A stretch of 64,000 bases of DNA from an uncultured Collinsella sp. (GCA_902496275.1 CABVAC010000001.1:124001-188000); one strand, 5' to 3'; positions 14,686 through 24,175 are shown, counted from the first letter of the stretch. Notes: a model not told the origin generated them from the letters alone. Made by a program: numbers and translations.

Positions 14686-17600
14686 TTCGGAGCGCAGGGC
14701 CTCCACGGGATCCTTCCTGGACGCGCTACGGGCCGGCAGCAGGCCAGCGACAACCGTCAGCAGCACCGAAATTGCAATGAGCACCAGCGCATCCTGCACG
14801 GGCAGGCTCATCAGATTGGGTACCTGTTTGGCAGTAAGCGCCCAGGTATTAACCGGGAAGCTCACGGCCACCACGACGACAATGGCAAAGACGCCGGCAA
14901 TGAGGCCCTCGATAAAGGTCTCGGCGTTGAACACGTTTGCCACGTTACGCTTCGACGCGCCAATCGCGCGCAGGATGCCAATCTCCTTTTTGCGCTCCAG
15001 CACGCTGATGTACGTGATGATGCCGATCATGATGGAGCTCACCACCAGGCTGATACTCACGAATGCGATGAGCACCAAGCTGATGGTATTCACGATATCA
15101 GTCACCGAGCCCATGATGATGCCCATGTAGTCGGTGTACGAGATTGCCTGCTCGTCGTGGCCGGCGGCTTTGACCTGCTTGTTGTACGCATCGATATGGT
15201 CGAGTACGCGCTCCTTGGCCTCAAAGTCACGCGGGAAAATCTTGACCGAGATGGGGTCCGCCTCGTCCGCATAACCCAGTGTGGTCAGGTTGTTGTCATA
15301 GGTAAGCTGCGATGCCTTGGCATAACTCATCATGAGCGAACTCAGATCCTCGGCGTCCATGTTGAAATGGATGGCACGAGCAAAGGCGCTCGCATCCACG
15401 TGCATGGCGCTCGCCAAGTTGGCAAAACTCGAAGACATCTGCGTCGCCATCTGGTCCATAAGCCCCGCTGCGCCCGCCTTGAGCTGGGACGATACCGTCG
15501 ACGCTATCTGCTCGCTAATTGTCTTCATCATCTGATCCATAGCCCGCTGCAGATACGGAGCCAGCTGCTTTTGCACATAGTCGGTCATCACCTGCTGCAG
15601 GCGCTCGGCCAGGGCATCGCCGCCGAGCGCTTTTAGCTGGGCAAGGATTTGCTGGGCCGTGGCATCATTCTCAAGATACGTCGAGAATGCGGCGGCGAGC
15701 TTTGACGCGTCCTTAAGATTATCGGGCGACAGCGCCTTAAACTGATCAGACTGCAAAAAGCCCTCAAACAGCTGGTTGGCTAGTGTTCCCACCTGCTGCA
15801 TTTGCTCGGGCGTGAGTTCCAGACCGTCAAAGATACCCGAGAAATCTGGGGTTGGCGCTTTTGCCATGATGTCGCTGAAGTCGATGTCCTTGCCAACGCC
15901 CGAAAGGTCAATGTCCAGCCCGGACAAGTCAAGACCCGACAGGTCCATACCGCCGGCAACACCCGAGAGCGCGGAGGTATCGAACGAGAACGCGCTCTTG
16001 AGCGCCGCCTCGTCCACACTGAACATGCTGCCCAGATCAACGCCTTGCTTGGCCTCGCCTTGCAGTTCGTCGAAGGTTTTGCCCGTAAAGACATCCGTCT
16101 CGGGGTGGGCAAGCTGCTCCTGCACAATCTGCGAATTTGCGGCGCGCTCCATAAGCTGGCGAGTCAGCGCATGCGTGTAGGCAATGCCCGGGGACAACGC
16201 GCTCGCGTTGGCGGTCTCGTTGGGTCGCACCACGCCCACAATGTGCACGTCGATACCGTCGGCAACCTTGGCGGCCATAAAGTCGGTGTCGCCAGACATA
16301 TCGGTCCATATGCCGGTCTCTTCGTTTTTGCGATACGCATCGGCCGGCGACAGCACCTTAAACGTCGTGGACAGCGCATCGTCGTAGGTAAATTCGGTGC
16401 CGGTCTCGGGCGTTTCGACCCCACCGTCAGCCGTCATAGCGCTGTTTACCAGATCGTTAAGCTCATCGATATCCAGCGCGCCGATGCTGTAGAGCGTGTA
16501 GTCGCCCACCGTGCCACGACTCGAGAGCACCATCACGGCTTCGTTGGCAGACGTGGGCCAATGACCGGCGACGACATCGTACTGGCTGTCGAGCAGGCTC
16601 TGGTCGTCAATCATCTCGTTAAAGACCGAGGTTCCCATGGATTCCATGCTCACCGTTGCCGCCGAGCTCGCGCCTCCGCTCATTGCCTCGGTCATAGCGT
16701 TGGGAACAAGCCGAACGGGCTTCTCGTCACCCTTACCCGCACGATAGACAACCGGCGTCACGCCGTAGCCGTACTGGATAGCGTTGACCTCTTTGTCGAT
16801 ACCGTCGCCACCGGCATCGAGCCATGCCTTAAAGCTCGTCATGTCGTTGGACTTAACGCTCGCAAACATATCCTTTACAGCCGTGACCACGGGAATCTTA
16901 TCGGTTCCCTGAGCCTTGCCGCCGGCACTGTCGTCGGACGAATCCACGTTTTCAGACGAGCCATCATCCACAGCCCCCTGTCCGCCCATCATGGACGACA
17001 GGTCGTAATCCTGCTTGGAAATGGTGAGCGGGTAGCTCGAGAGCGTATCCTCCTCGACCTTTTTGATGTAGCCGTTTACGCCGTTGGAGAGCGCCAGGAT
17101 CGCCGCGATACCGATAATGCCAATCGAGCCCGCAAAGGCAGTCATGGCCGTGCGGCCCTTCTTGGTCATGAGGTTTCGGGCAGAAAGCCCCAGCGCCGTC
17201 ACAAAGCTCATCGAGGTTTTGCGCGTAGGCTTGGCCTCGCGGCGCGTGGCGTCGGCGACGTCGAAAGGATCGGAATCGTCGGTGATTTTGCCGTCCGCCA
17301 GGTTAACGATGCGCGTGGCGTACTGGTACGCCAGCTCGGGATTGTGCGTGACCATGATGACCAGGCGGTCGCGCGCAACGTCCTTAAGCAAATCCATGAC
17401 CTGTACGGATGTCGTCGAATCCAAAGCGCCGGTCGGCTCGTCGGCCAGCACAATCTCGGGATCATTGATCAGGGCGCGGGCAATGGCCACGCGTTGCATC
17501 TGTCCACCCGAAAGCTGACTCGGGCGCTTGTTCACGTGCTCGCCCAGGCCAACTGCCTCGAGCGCCTCGCGCGCACGCTGGCGGCGCTCGGCATGCCCCA

Positions 17601-17937
17601 CGCCCGTGAGCGTGAGCGCCAGCTCCACGTTTTCCAAAATAGTCTGATGTGGAATGAGGTTATAGCTCTGGAACACAAAACCGATGCGGTTGTTGCGGTA
17701 GGCATCCCAGTCGCGGTCGCGGAAGTCCTTAGTCGAAATACCGTCGATCAGCAGATCGCCGGAATCGAAATGGTCCAGACCGCCAATGACGTTGAGCATC
17801 GTAGTTTTGCCCGAGCCCGAAGGGCCCAGGATGGCCACGAACTCGTTATCGCGAAAAGCTAGGCTCACGTTGTCGAGCGCCACCTGCGTAAACGACTGCG
17901 TGACATACCTCTTGCAAATATCTTTGAGCTCCAGCAT
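14683..17937 (-). CDS. MacB/FtsX-type ABC transporter, fused ATPase and permease
   Basis: A 1084-aa fusion. The N-terminal ATPase (about residues 1-235) has Walker A GPSGSGKTT, signature LSGGQMQRVAIARA and Walker B IVLADEPTGALDS. One helix follows near residue 270 (GRTAMTAFAGSIGIIGIAAILALSNG). Then comes an extracytoplasmic region of about 600 residues, acidic and Ser/Asp/Leu-rich with DLSGLDLSGLD-like repeats, and finally three FtsX helices. Such type VII ABC proteins work by mechanotransmission and often handle lipoproteins or peptide antibiotics. The start is ATG 17937 behind GGGAGAGG; a TTG three codons earlier abuts the ribosome site. The ectodomain is unusually large. Confidence 0.88.
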   Translation of the reverse strand: MLELKDICKRYVTQSFTQVALDNVSLAFRDNEFVAILGPSGSGKTTMLNVIGGLDHFDSGDLLIDGISTKDFRDRDWDAYRNNRIGFVFQSYNLIPHQTILENVELALTLTGVGHAERRQRAREALEAVGLGEHVNKRPSQLSGGQMQRVAIARALINDPEIVLADEPTGALDSTTSVQVMDLLKDVARDRLVIMVTHNPELAYQYATRIVNLADGKITDDSDPFDVADATRREAKPTRKTSMSFVTALGLSARNLMTKKGRTAMTAFAGSIGIIGIAAILALSNGVNGYIKKVEEDTLSSYPLTISKQDYDLSSMMGGQGAVDDGSSENVDSSDDSAGGKAQGTDKIPVVTAVKDMFASVKSNDMTSFKAWLDAGGDGIDKEVNAIQYGYGVTPVVYRAGKGDEKPVRLVPNAMTEAMSGGASSAATVSMESMGTSVFNEMIDDQSLLDSQYDVVAGHWPTSANEAVMVLSSRGTVGDYTLYSIGALDIDELNDLVNSAMTADGGVETPETGTEFTYDDALSTTFKVLSPADAYRKNEETGIWTDMSGDTDFMAAKVADGIDVHIVGVVRPNETANASALSPGIAYTHALTRQLMERAANSQIVQEQLAHPETDVFTGKTFDELQGEAKQGVDLGSMFSVDEAALKSAFSFDTSALSGVAGGMDLSGLDLSGLDIDLSGVGKDIDFSDIMAKAPTPDFSGIFDGLELTPEQMQQVGTLANQLFEGFLQSDQFKALSPDNLKDASKLAAAFSTYLENDATAQQILAQLKALGGDALAERLQQVMTDYVQKQLAPYLQRAMDQMMKTISEQIASTVSSQLKAGAAGLMDQMATQMSSSFANLASAMHVDASAFARAIHFNMDAEDLSSLMMSYAKASQLTYDNNLTTLGYADEADPISVKIFPRDFEAKERVLDHIDAYNKQVKAAGHDEQAISYTDYMGIIMGSVTDIVNTISLVLIAFVSISLVVSSIMIGIITYISVLERKKEIGILRAIGASKRNVANVFNAETFIEGLIAGVFAIVVVVAVSFPVNTWALTAKQVPNLMSLPVQDALVLIAISVLLTVVAGLLPARSASRKDPVEALRSE

Positions 17938-17969
17938 GGACGGCAACCTCTCCCGCGCGGGCGCACTCG

Positions 17970-18075
17970 CCCGCTCTCCCCCGCCGTTCGTATTCGACGC
18001 GTCTGTCCTACTCTATTCCCATTTTCTGCCGACACCAGTAAGGAATGTAACGAACCGCGCCAAAAAACGAACGGG
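17970..18075. repeat. Direct repeat A flanking the agmatine region
   Basis: About 106 bp, repeated at 24370-24473 in the same orientation. The first 49 bases (from CCGCTCTCCCCCGCCG at 17971) differ at one position; the rest is about 70% alike and both end in the CGAACGGGAC block. The first 90 bases align at an offset of exactly 6400 bp. It forms the upstream region of the ABC transporter gene. Confidence 0.85.
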
Positions 18076-18122
18076 ACACGGCAAAGGGACGGTCCCTCTG
18101 CTTTGGATGCCGAACACAAAAA

Positions 18123-18146
18123 GGGCATCGACGTAAGTCGATGCCC
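18123..18146 (-). terminator. Rho-independent terminator of the agmatine operon
   Basis: GGGCATCGAC (18123-18132) pairs with GTCGATGCCC (18137-18146) around GTAA. Read on the minus strand the stem is followed by TTTTT, about 50 bp after the MFS stop. Confidence 0.8.
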
Positions 18147-18197
18147 CAAATAGGACATGCGGTATGCCCTGTCGACCATGCCTAAAACGAACTTAGC

Positions 18198-19463
18198 TTA
18201 TTCGTCCCAGGAAAGGTTCTTTCCGGTCTTCTTGGCCAGCAGCAAGAACAGACCGATGATGACGTTGCATGCGATGCAGAAGATGAAGACACCCTGGAAA
18301 GAGCCGGCAAGCTCATAGACCTTCATCATAACGGGCATGCCGAAGGCGCCGACGATATAGCCCACGGAGCAAATCAGCGCGAAGATGCGACCGAAATCAC
18401 GAGAGCCAAAGACATCCATGACCAAAACGGTCAGAGCGGTGCCGGCGATGACATACATGACGTCGTTTACGCCTGCGGCGAGAATGCTGAGCGTCGAGTT
18501 GCCGCTACTCATCATGAGCATGACAAAGGAGAGGATGGAGACGGCAAGCCAACCCAGAATGGCCTTCGTGCTGCCGAACTTATCGCAAGTGGTACCGACT
18601 ATCGGGTTAAGGAACAGGTCGAAGAGCGATGCGGCGGAAACCATGAAGCCGCCCACCATGGGGCTAAAACCAACCTCGGAAGCATACGTGGGGAAGAGCT
18701 GGTTCATGCAGCAGGTGAGCTGAACGAGGCAAAGAAAGCCGATGCAGAAGAAGAAAGCAGGCGACTTGATAGCGCGCGCATAGCTAACGCCGCGGGCACT
18801 TTCCTCGGTCGTCTCCTCGGTCTCAGCGGTCGTCTCGCCTTCGACATAACCGTAGGGCAGCATGCCCTTGTCCTGAGGCTTGTAGCGAATGATCAGGATG
18901 GAGGCGGGAAGAATTAGCACGGCGGAGACGCCAGCGAGTACCAGATAACCAGTCCTCCAACCGGCGGCCTCAATAACAGAGGTGATGACAGGACTCATGA
19001 TGAGCATGTAAATCGAATTTACAGCCCAAGCGAGGCCAATTGCCAGGCCACCGGATTTTTTGAACCACTGGTCGATAACATCGGACATGGCAACGCCGGT
19101 GGTGAAGGCGAAGCAAACGCCAATCAGGGCGCCAGCGGCGATGAACATCCAGACTTCGGTGTAGAAGGCCATGCCTGCACCGGCGGCGAGCAGGATAAGC
19201 TCGACGGCGGGGAGCCAAACCTTGCCAACGACCTTGGGGATGAGTTTTCCAACAAACGGAAGCGCCGCCGCAAGACCAATGAGCGTCGCGGTGAAGTAAT
19301 ACGAGAAGGTGGAGTAGTCAAACCCGAACTCCTCGCACACGGGCGCGACGAAGGAGCCGGCGATTACGCTATAGGATCCGGTCGTGCCAGCAGACATGAG
19401 GCCGAGCGCGATTACGAGAACCCATGCGTAGACCTTACTGCTCTTTAACTTTGCATTTTCCAT
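18198..19463 (-). CDS. MFS transporter (OFA-like), paralogue 1
   Basis: A 421-aa twelve-helix carrier of the major facilitator superfamily. The N-terminal pattern WVLVIALGLMSAGTTGSYSVIAGSF, then AFTTGVAMSDVIDQWFKKSGGLAIGLAWAVNS, resembles the oxalate/formate antiporter-like group. A charged central loop rich in Glu/Thr (about residues 205-225) separates the two halves. AGGAG lies before ATG 19463; the frame's 11 earlier codons lack a site. It ends the three-gene operon with agmatine deiminase and the carbamoyltransferase, so it probably imports agmatine or exchanges it for a product. A close paralogue lies at 22841-24121. Confidence 0.87.
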   Translation of the reverse strand: MENAKLKSSKVYAWVLVIALGLMSAGTTGSYSVIAGSFVAPVCEEFGFDYSTFSYYFTATLIGLAAALPFVGKLIPKVVGKVWLPAVELILLAAGAGMAFYTEVWMFIAAGALIGVCFAFTTGVAMSDVIDQWFKKSGGLAIGLAWAVNSIYMLIMSPVITSVIEAAGWRTGYLVLAGVSAVLILPASILIIRYKPQDKGMLPYGYVEGETTAETEETTEESARGVSYARAIKSPAFFFCIGFLCLVQLTCCMNQLFPTYASEVGFSPMVGGFMVSAASLFDLFLNPIVGTTCDKFGSTKAILGWLAVSILSFVMLMMSSGNSTLSILAAGVNDVMYVIAGTALTVLVMDVFGSRDFGRIFALICSVGYIVGAFGMPVMMKVYELAGSFQGVFIFCIACNVIIGLFLLLAKKTGKNLSWDE

Positions 19464-19474
19464 TGACACAGCTC

Positions 19475-20539
19475 CTAGAGACCCAAAAGGGCGCACATAA
19501 CGGCCTTGATGGTGTGCTGGCGATTCTCCGCCTCGCGGAAGATGACCGAGGCGTTGGCCTCAAAGCACTCATCGGCAATCTCAAAGCCCTCGGTGATGAT
19601 CTCGCGGTGCAGGTCGTTCTTGCACTGGTCGAGGAGCATCTTGCCAACACGGTGATTTGCGTTGTGAACAGAGGGGAGCTCGTGCATGCAGAAGATGTCG
19701 GGGTTATTGGTACGCTTGCACAGCTCGCTGGTGACGCGATAGGGATACAGGGACTCGGCGTCGCCCAGCCAAGAGTTGTAGTCGTCGGGATCAAGGACCT
19801 CATCGCCGCACTCGGGGTTAACGTAGCGCCACTCCTCGGTAACGATGACGTCAACGCCATCCAGGGCATCAAGGTCAGAGGTGATGGTGAAGGTCCTGTT
19901 GGGAGCGTACTTGGCGTAGCAGGCCTCGACCTCCTCGATCATTTCCTTGCACATCTGGTGGCGGAGGTCATCGGGGCCGATGGCGAGGAAGTCCATGTCG
20001 AGCATGGCGCACAGACGGCCATACCACACCGGAGCGCCAGCGCAGTTGCCAACGAAAGCCATCTTCTTGCCGCGGCTCGTGCGCAGGCCGCCCCACTGCT
20101 CCTCCATCGTGAGGGCGTCAGCGAGCATCTGGGTCGGGTGGTCACCGAGCGTAAGGGCGTTGATGACCGGAATGTCAACCAGCTCGGCGATGTCATAGAG
20201 GAACTGCTCGTCCTTCTGGGCGCGATAGACGATGAGGTCGTACATGCCGTTGAAGACGCGCATGGCGTCCTCGATGGTCTCGCAGTCGCCCATGTGGGAG
20301 TTGGTCAGATAGGTGAAGCCCATGCCCAGGTCGTTGCAAGAGGTCTCGAACGCGCAACGAGTACGGGTCGAGCCCCACTCAAAGTTGGCGAGAACGTTCT
20401 TGCCGGGGAAGTAACGCTGGTCGACGCCGGACTTCTTCTGGGCCTTAAGATTCCAGGCAAGATCGATGAGGTAGCGGAAATCCTCGGAGGAGAGATCATG
20501 GATGTTGAGGTAGTCGCGACCGCGAAGGCTGTTGTTCAT
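19475..20539 (-). CDS. Ornithine/putrescine carbamoyltransferase family protein
   Basis: A 354-aa transcarbamylase. It keeps the carbamoyl-phosphate motif STRTRCAFE (about residues 56-64), the HPTQ motif (about 137-140) and a domain-linking helix, but the usual HCLP near the C-terminus is replaced by MHELPSVHN, so the catalytic cysteine is missing. It follows agmatine deiminase, whose product is N-carbamoylputrescine, so phosphorolysis to putrescine and carbamoyl phosphate is the likely role. No carbamate kinase gene is nearby, unlike in classic agmatine-deiminase operons. GAAAGGAAATAGGT precedes the ATG at 20539. An alternative is an unknown-substrate YgeW-like enzyme. Confidence 0.8.
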   Translation of the reverse strand: MNNSLRGRDYLNIHDLSSEDFRYLIDLAWNLKAQKKSGVDQRYFPGKNVLANFEWGSTRTRCAFETSCNDLGMGFTYLTNSHMGDCETIEDAMRVFNGMYDLIVYRAQKDEQFLYDIAELVDIPVINALTLGDHPTQMLADALTMEEQWGGLRTSRGKKMAFVGNCAGAPVWYGRLCAMLDMDFLAIGPDDLRHQMCKEMIEEVEACYAKYAPNRTFTITSDLDALDGVDVIVTEEWRYVNPECGDEVLDPDDYNSWLGDAESLYPYRVTSELCKRTNNPDIFCMHELPSVHNANHRVGKMLLDQCKNDLHREIITEGFEIADECFEANASVIFREAENRQHTIKAVMCALLGL

Positions 20540-20660
20540 ACCTATTTCCTTTCTATCTACTGATAAATAAACGGTGGATGTGCCCCCGAGAGAAGCACGG
20601 ACAACTCTCGGGGGACGGTATATGTGGTGCCTGAGCCAGATAGCGCGGCTCAAGAGCTCG

Positions 20661-21899
20661 CTAGCAGCTGGCTGCCACGTCCTTGGTCCAGCAGTGCACG
20701 CCGCCGCCGGACAGGTTAAGCGCGAGAGAGTCGATCATGATGACTTTGCGATCAGGGAAGCAGCTCTCAAGAACTGCCTTGGCCTGCTCGTCCTTCTCTT
20801 TCACGATTTCGTTCATGCCCTCGTGGTAGTAACGCTGGCCAAGAACGACGCCATTACAGATCAAGAAGTTGCAGTAGCTCGCTGCGGCATAGAAGTGGAC
20901 GGGCCCTTCGGGCCAAGGAGTGCCATCCATGAACTTGCCGCCCATTTCATCGATGAAGCCCTTGTACAGCTCGTAATCCTCGTCGCCGGGGGCGATGACG
21001 ACTTCGATCGGCTCGGCGGTGGGCATACGGACAATCTCAAAGGGCTTGCCCTCCCAGTCCGTCTCTTTGCTCAGAATCTCGTAGGCTGCCTCAATGCGGC
21101 GGCGAGACTCCGCGCCAGCCTTGCTCGAAGCGGCCTCTTCATCGGACACCTCGGCAAGAAGAATCTTGTTCGGGGTGATAAAGCGGCACATCTCATCGAT
21201 GTGGGCCGCAAAACTCATGCCGAAGACAGGAGTTCCGTCTTCCTTCTCGTCGAGAATGCCCAGTCGATAATCATCGTCCTCTAGCATGGGTTGCGGAAGC
21301 CAGATGACCTTGTTGAGGCTGTAGATGCGCTTGTACTCGGCCTCTACTTCCTCTTTCGTGAACTCGGGATTGCGCTTGCGGCATTCCGTGTCCTCGATGG
21401 TGATCAGGGTGCCGTGACCGTCAAACTCGCGGTCGCCGCCCTCGGATACCATTTCAGAATTCACGATATCAAAGCAACCGAGCGCAACTGCCATGTGAAC
21501 GGCTGCCTTGCGCGCAGACTGGCACTCCGGGGAGTCCTTGTCCCACACGCCGTAGTAGGTCCAAGCGGGGTTGACCATACAGGAATGGCCCTTACCGTCG
21601 ACCATAATGCTAGGGCCGTTGTCGCGGACATAGAAGTTGGAATCTTCGAACTGTGTGATCTCGATACGATCGAGGTCGACTCCCTCCTCCTTCAGACGCG
21701 AGCAGGCCTCCTCGTAGGAGCCCGGGGTGCCGCAGTTGAGGTTGACCGTAACGTCGCCATACTCGAGCAGAGCCTTGATTACATCAACGCAGGGCTGGCG
21801 GTTATCGAAGCCTTCAGCGCGAATGTAATCGGGAAGCCATGTCACATAGACGTTGGAGCGCTTCTCAAACTCGCCCGGCATACGATAGTTCTCGTACAT
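20661..21899 (-). CDS. aguA: Agmatine deiminase / peptidyl-arginine deiminase family protein
   Basis: A 412-aa guanidine-group hydrolase of the PAD_porph family, expected to turn agmatine into N-carbamoylputrescine and ammonia. The active-site pieces are present: NFYVRDNGPS, EGGDREFDGHGT, the HID motif (AAHIDEM) and the nucleophile cysteine in GGGVHCWT close to the C-terminus (about residue 404). Length fits (365-415). ATG 21899 follows AAGGACC; 16 earlier codons of open frame lack a site. First gene of the operon with the carbamoyltransferase and MFS carrier, divergent from the TetR gene. Agmatine is the best-supported substrate, but not proven. Confidence 0.85.
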   Translation of the reverse strand: MYENYRMPGEFEKRSNVYVTWLPDYIRAEGFDNRQPCVDVIKALLEYGDVTVNLNCGTPGSYEEACSRLKEEGVDLDRIEITQFEDSNFYVRDNGPSIMVDGKGHSCMVNPAWTYYGVWDKDSPECQSARKAAVHMAVALGCFDIVNSEMVSEGGDREFDGHGTLITIEDTECRKRNPEFTKEEVEAEYKRIYSLNKVIWLPQPMLEDDDYRLGILDEKEDGTPVFGMSFAAHIDEMCRFITPNKILLAEVSDEEAASSKAGAESRRRIEAAYEILSKETDWEGKPFEIVRMPTAEPIEVVIAPGDEDYELYKGFIDEMGGKFMDGTPWPEGPVHFYAAASYCNFLICNGVVLGQRYYHEGMNEIVKEKDEQAKAVLESCFPDRKVIMIDSLALNLSGGGVHCWTKDVAASC

Positions 21900-21966
21900 G
21901 GTTGGTCCTTCCGTCGGGTTTCCCGCGATGCTGTCCGGCCGCGACAATTAGCGGGGTTTCACCAGT

Positions 21967-21996
21967 TATAGTACTACTATACCTACCGTTCGGTAG
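21967..21996. promoter_or_regulatory. Operator region between aguA and tetR
   Basis: Two dyads abut. TATAGTA-C-TACTATA is a perfect 15-bp palindrome at 21967-21981. CTACCG-TT-CGGTAG is a perfect 14-bp dyad at 21983-21996 and contains TACC-N4-GGTA. The second motif recurs before the MFS paralogue at 24161-24172 region, so it is the likely TetR site. Confidence 0.6.
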
Positions 21997-22139
21997 ATTA
22001 TTTTGAATTAATGCCGCTCGCCTACCAATACATACCGTTCGCCGTTTATAGTGGTCATGTTTGAGCCCGAATTGATGTCCCATTGCCATGCTTAATAATG
22101 TTGGTAGTGCGGAAGTGATTTGCAATGGAGAAATGCTAC

Positions 22140-22703
22140 GTGAGTACAAAGAAAAAAATACTGGATGCGATGTACGATCTTGTGGCGGAGGTCGGCTACG
22201 ACAAGGCCTCGATTGGAAAAATCTGCGATCGTGTCGGCATCTCCAAACCGTCTGTGTACTACTACTTTCCCTCCAAGGAAGAAATCTTCACTACACTCTT
22301 GGATAGCATGTTCCCGTCCATTGATTATCAGCGCGACTATTCGCTGATTGTCGATCGGGACGGCTTTAAAGCGGCGCTTATTGAGCTCGGCAATACGGTT
22401 ATAGGCGGCTATCGAAGCGATGAAAAGCGACGTCGCGTGTTGGCAGAGGTCAGTATTCAGGCAAACCGAATTCCTGCGGTCCAGGAGCGTCAGGCAACGG
22501 CAACCAATCGAACTATGGGGGCGCTAAAGGATATCCTGTCGCATGGCGTTGAGATTGGTGCACTTCCGGACGGCACCGATGTCATGCTGTACGTGCAAAT
22601 CCTGTATACCGTTCTTGAGGGAACAAGCAATACGGTCGCGCAGGACGAGGATATTGACGAAAAGGCGGTTTGGGCCGGAGTAGTTGAACTCATGTTCAAA
22701 TAG
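22140..22703 (+). CDS. TetR/AcrR family transcriptional regulator
   Basis: A 187-aa repressor (192 aa if started at ATG 22125). The HTH reads KKKILDAMYDLVAEVGYDKASIGKICDRVGISKPSVYYYFPSKEEIF. GGAG at 22127-22130 sits correctly for GTG 22140, giving a typical MSTKKKILDA start, whereas ATG 22125 lacks a site. The C-terminal ligand domain (residues 50-185) has no recognisable signature. It is divergent from aguA and convergent with the second MFS gene; shared dyads suggest that it controls both. The ligand may be agmatine or putrescine, which is a guess from context. Confidence 0.88.
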   Translation: MSTKKKILDAMYDLVAEVGYDKASIGKICDRVGISKPSVYYYFPSKEEIFTTLLDSMFPSIDYQRDYSLIVDRDGFKAALIELGNTVIGGYRSDEKRRRVLAEVSIQANRIPAVQERQATATNRTMGALKDILSHGVEIGALPDGTDVMLYVQILYTVLEGTSNTVAQDEDIDEKAVWAGVVELMFK

Positions 22704-22765
22704 GCTAGTCAAGCGGAAGTGCACGCTGGTGCTCGGGTAGTCTGTTGGTGATCATTGAAACGAAA

Positions 22766-22805
22766 AACGGGGCTGATTCCAAGCTAGTTTGGAATCAGCC
22801 CCGTT
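22766..22805. terminator. Bidirectional terminator between tetR and MFS gene
   Basis: A perfect 17-bp stem, AACGGGGCTGATTCCAA (22766-22782) with its complement (22789-22805) around GCTAGT, located between convergent genes. Confidence 0.8.
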
Positions 22806-22840
22806 GCATAGAGTTCTGCGGAGGTGAAAATCGGCCCGGC

Positions 22841-24121
22841 TTATTTCATGGCAGCTTTATTAAGAAGGCCAGAAATGATGGCAAATGCAGCAATCATAAG
22901 GTTGCAGACAATGCAGAAGATAAATACTCCCCGGAAAGATCCCACCATGCCGTAGACCTTCATCATGACCGGCATGCCAAACGCACCAACGATATATCCT
23001 GCGGAGCAGACAATCGAGTAAATCCTTCCGAAGTCTTTCGATCCGAAAAGCGAAAGAAGGAGCATTGGCATTGCGGTTCCAACAATGGCAAACATGACGT
23101 CGTTCACGCCGGCGGCGATGATGGAGACGGTCTCGCTGTTTCCACCGATGATGAGAAGCAAGAAAGAGGAAGTACTAACTGCCGTCCACGCAACCGTTGC
23201 TTTAATGGCTCCGAGCTTATCGCATGTTTTTCCAACAAAGGGATTTAAGAAGATATCGGAGAGGGAGGCTGCGGAGACCATCAGGCTTCCCACGATGGGG
23301 TTGAATCCAACCTCGCTTGCGTAAGTTGGGAACAGCTGATTCATGCAGCAGGTGAGTTGTGCCACGCAAAGCAGCAAGACGCAGAGGATAAAGGACGGCG
23401 TCTTAGCAGCATCCCGGAGCGCCATGCCGGTGAGAACATCATCCTGATTTTCGGGGCTGCTGTCCTCGGAGGTTTCGATGGCAGCTTCTCCGTACGGAAG
23501 CATATTGCGATCAGAAGGTTTAAATCGAATGATAAAGGCGCTTGCAGGCAGAATCATGGCTGCGGAAACGGCTGTGAGTACGATGAATCCCACGCGCCAG
23601 CCTTGTTGCTCGATGACAAGCGTGACAACGGGACTGAGCAGAAGCGTGCAAAGGGAGTTAACGCCCCATGCAAGGCCGATGGCCAGACCGGATGATTTGC
23701 TAAACCATTGGTCGATGACGTCGGACATGCAAACACCAGTTGTAAACGAAAAACAGATGCCGATGACTGCGGCGGAAGCGATGAACATCCAGACTTCGGT
23801 GTAGAACGCCATCGCGGCACCAGCGGCAATGAGGACGAGCTCAATGCCTATGTGCCACGGTTTGCCAATTACTTTTGGTATGAAGCGGCTTAGGAGTGGG
23901 AGGCCAAGAGCGAGACCAAGAAGAATAGCAGTGAAATAGAAAGAGAAAGGGGTGTAGTCGAAGCCGAGATCTTCGCATACCGGAGCAACGAATGAGCCGG
24001 CAACAATGCTGTATGTGCCGGTTGTTCCGGCGGACATCAAACCAAGCGCGATAACGACGATCCAAGCAAATGCGCCGCTCTCGTGGGGGCGCTCCTTTTC
24101 GGTTGATGCTATCTGAGCCAT
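22841..24121 (-). CDS. MFS transporter (OFA-like), paralogue 2
   Basis: A 426-aa twelve-helix carrier, clearly related over its whole length to the gene at 18198-19463 (for example VIALGLMSAGTTGTYSIVAG against VIALGLMSAGTTGSYSVIAG). The central loop differs and carries ETSEDSSPENQDD. GGAG precedes ATG 24121; the upstream codons in frame overlap the operator and are not used. It is a single gene with its own promoter containing a TACC-N4-GGTA dyad like that before aguA. It may handle the counter-substrate (putrescine) or a related amine. Confidence 0.87.
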   Translation of the reverse strand: MAQIASTEKERPHESGAFAWIVVIALGLMSAGTTGTYSIVAGSFVAPVCEDLGFDYTPFSFYFTAILLGLALGLPLLSRFIPKVIGKPWHIGIELVLIAAGAAMAFYTEVWMFIASAAVIGICFSFTTGVCMSDVIDQWFSKSSGLAIGLAWGVNSLCTLLLSPVVTLVIEQQGWRVGFIVLTAVSAAMILPASAFIIRFKPSDRNMLPYGEAAIETSEDSSPENQDDVLTGMALRDAAKTPSFILCVLLLCVAQLTCCMNQLFPTYASEVGFNPIVGSLMVSAASLSDIFLNPFVGKTCDKLGAIKATVAWTAVSTSSFLLLIIGGNSETVSIIAAGVNDVMFAIVGTAMPMLLLSLFGSKDFGRIYSIVCSAGYIVGAFGMPVMMKVYGMVGSFRGVFIFCIVCNLMIAAFAIISGLLNKAAMK

Positions 24122-24151
24122 AGCTACTCCGTTTCCATCAGCAGTGCAACC

Positions 24152-24175
24152 TATATGCCTACCGATAGGTATATA
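24152..24175. promoter_or_regulatory. Operator-like dyad upstream of the second MFS gene
   Basis: TATATGCCTA (24152-24161) pairs with TAGGTATATA (24166-24175) at 9 of 10 positions around CCGA. Its core is TACC-GATA-GGTA, the same TACC-N4-GGTA pattern as in the aguA-tetR region. Confidence 0.55.

Noticed and set aside
15802..17862. A 686-codon plus-strand frame
   Set aside because: Antisense of the MacB/FtsX-type transporter; composition (many Arg, His, Val) is that of a shadow frame.
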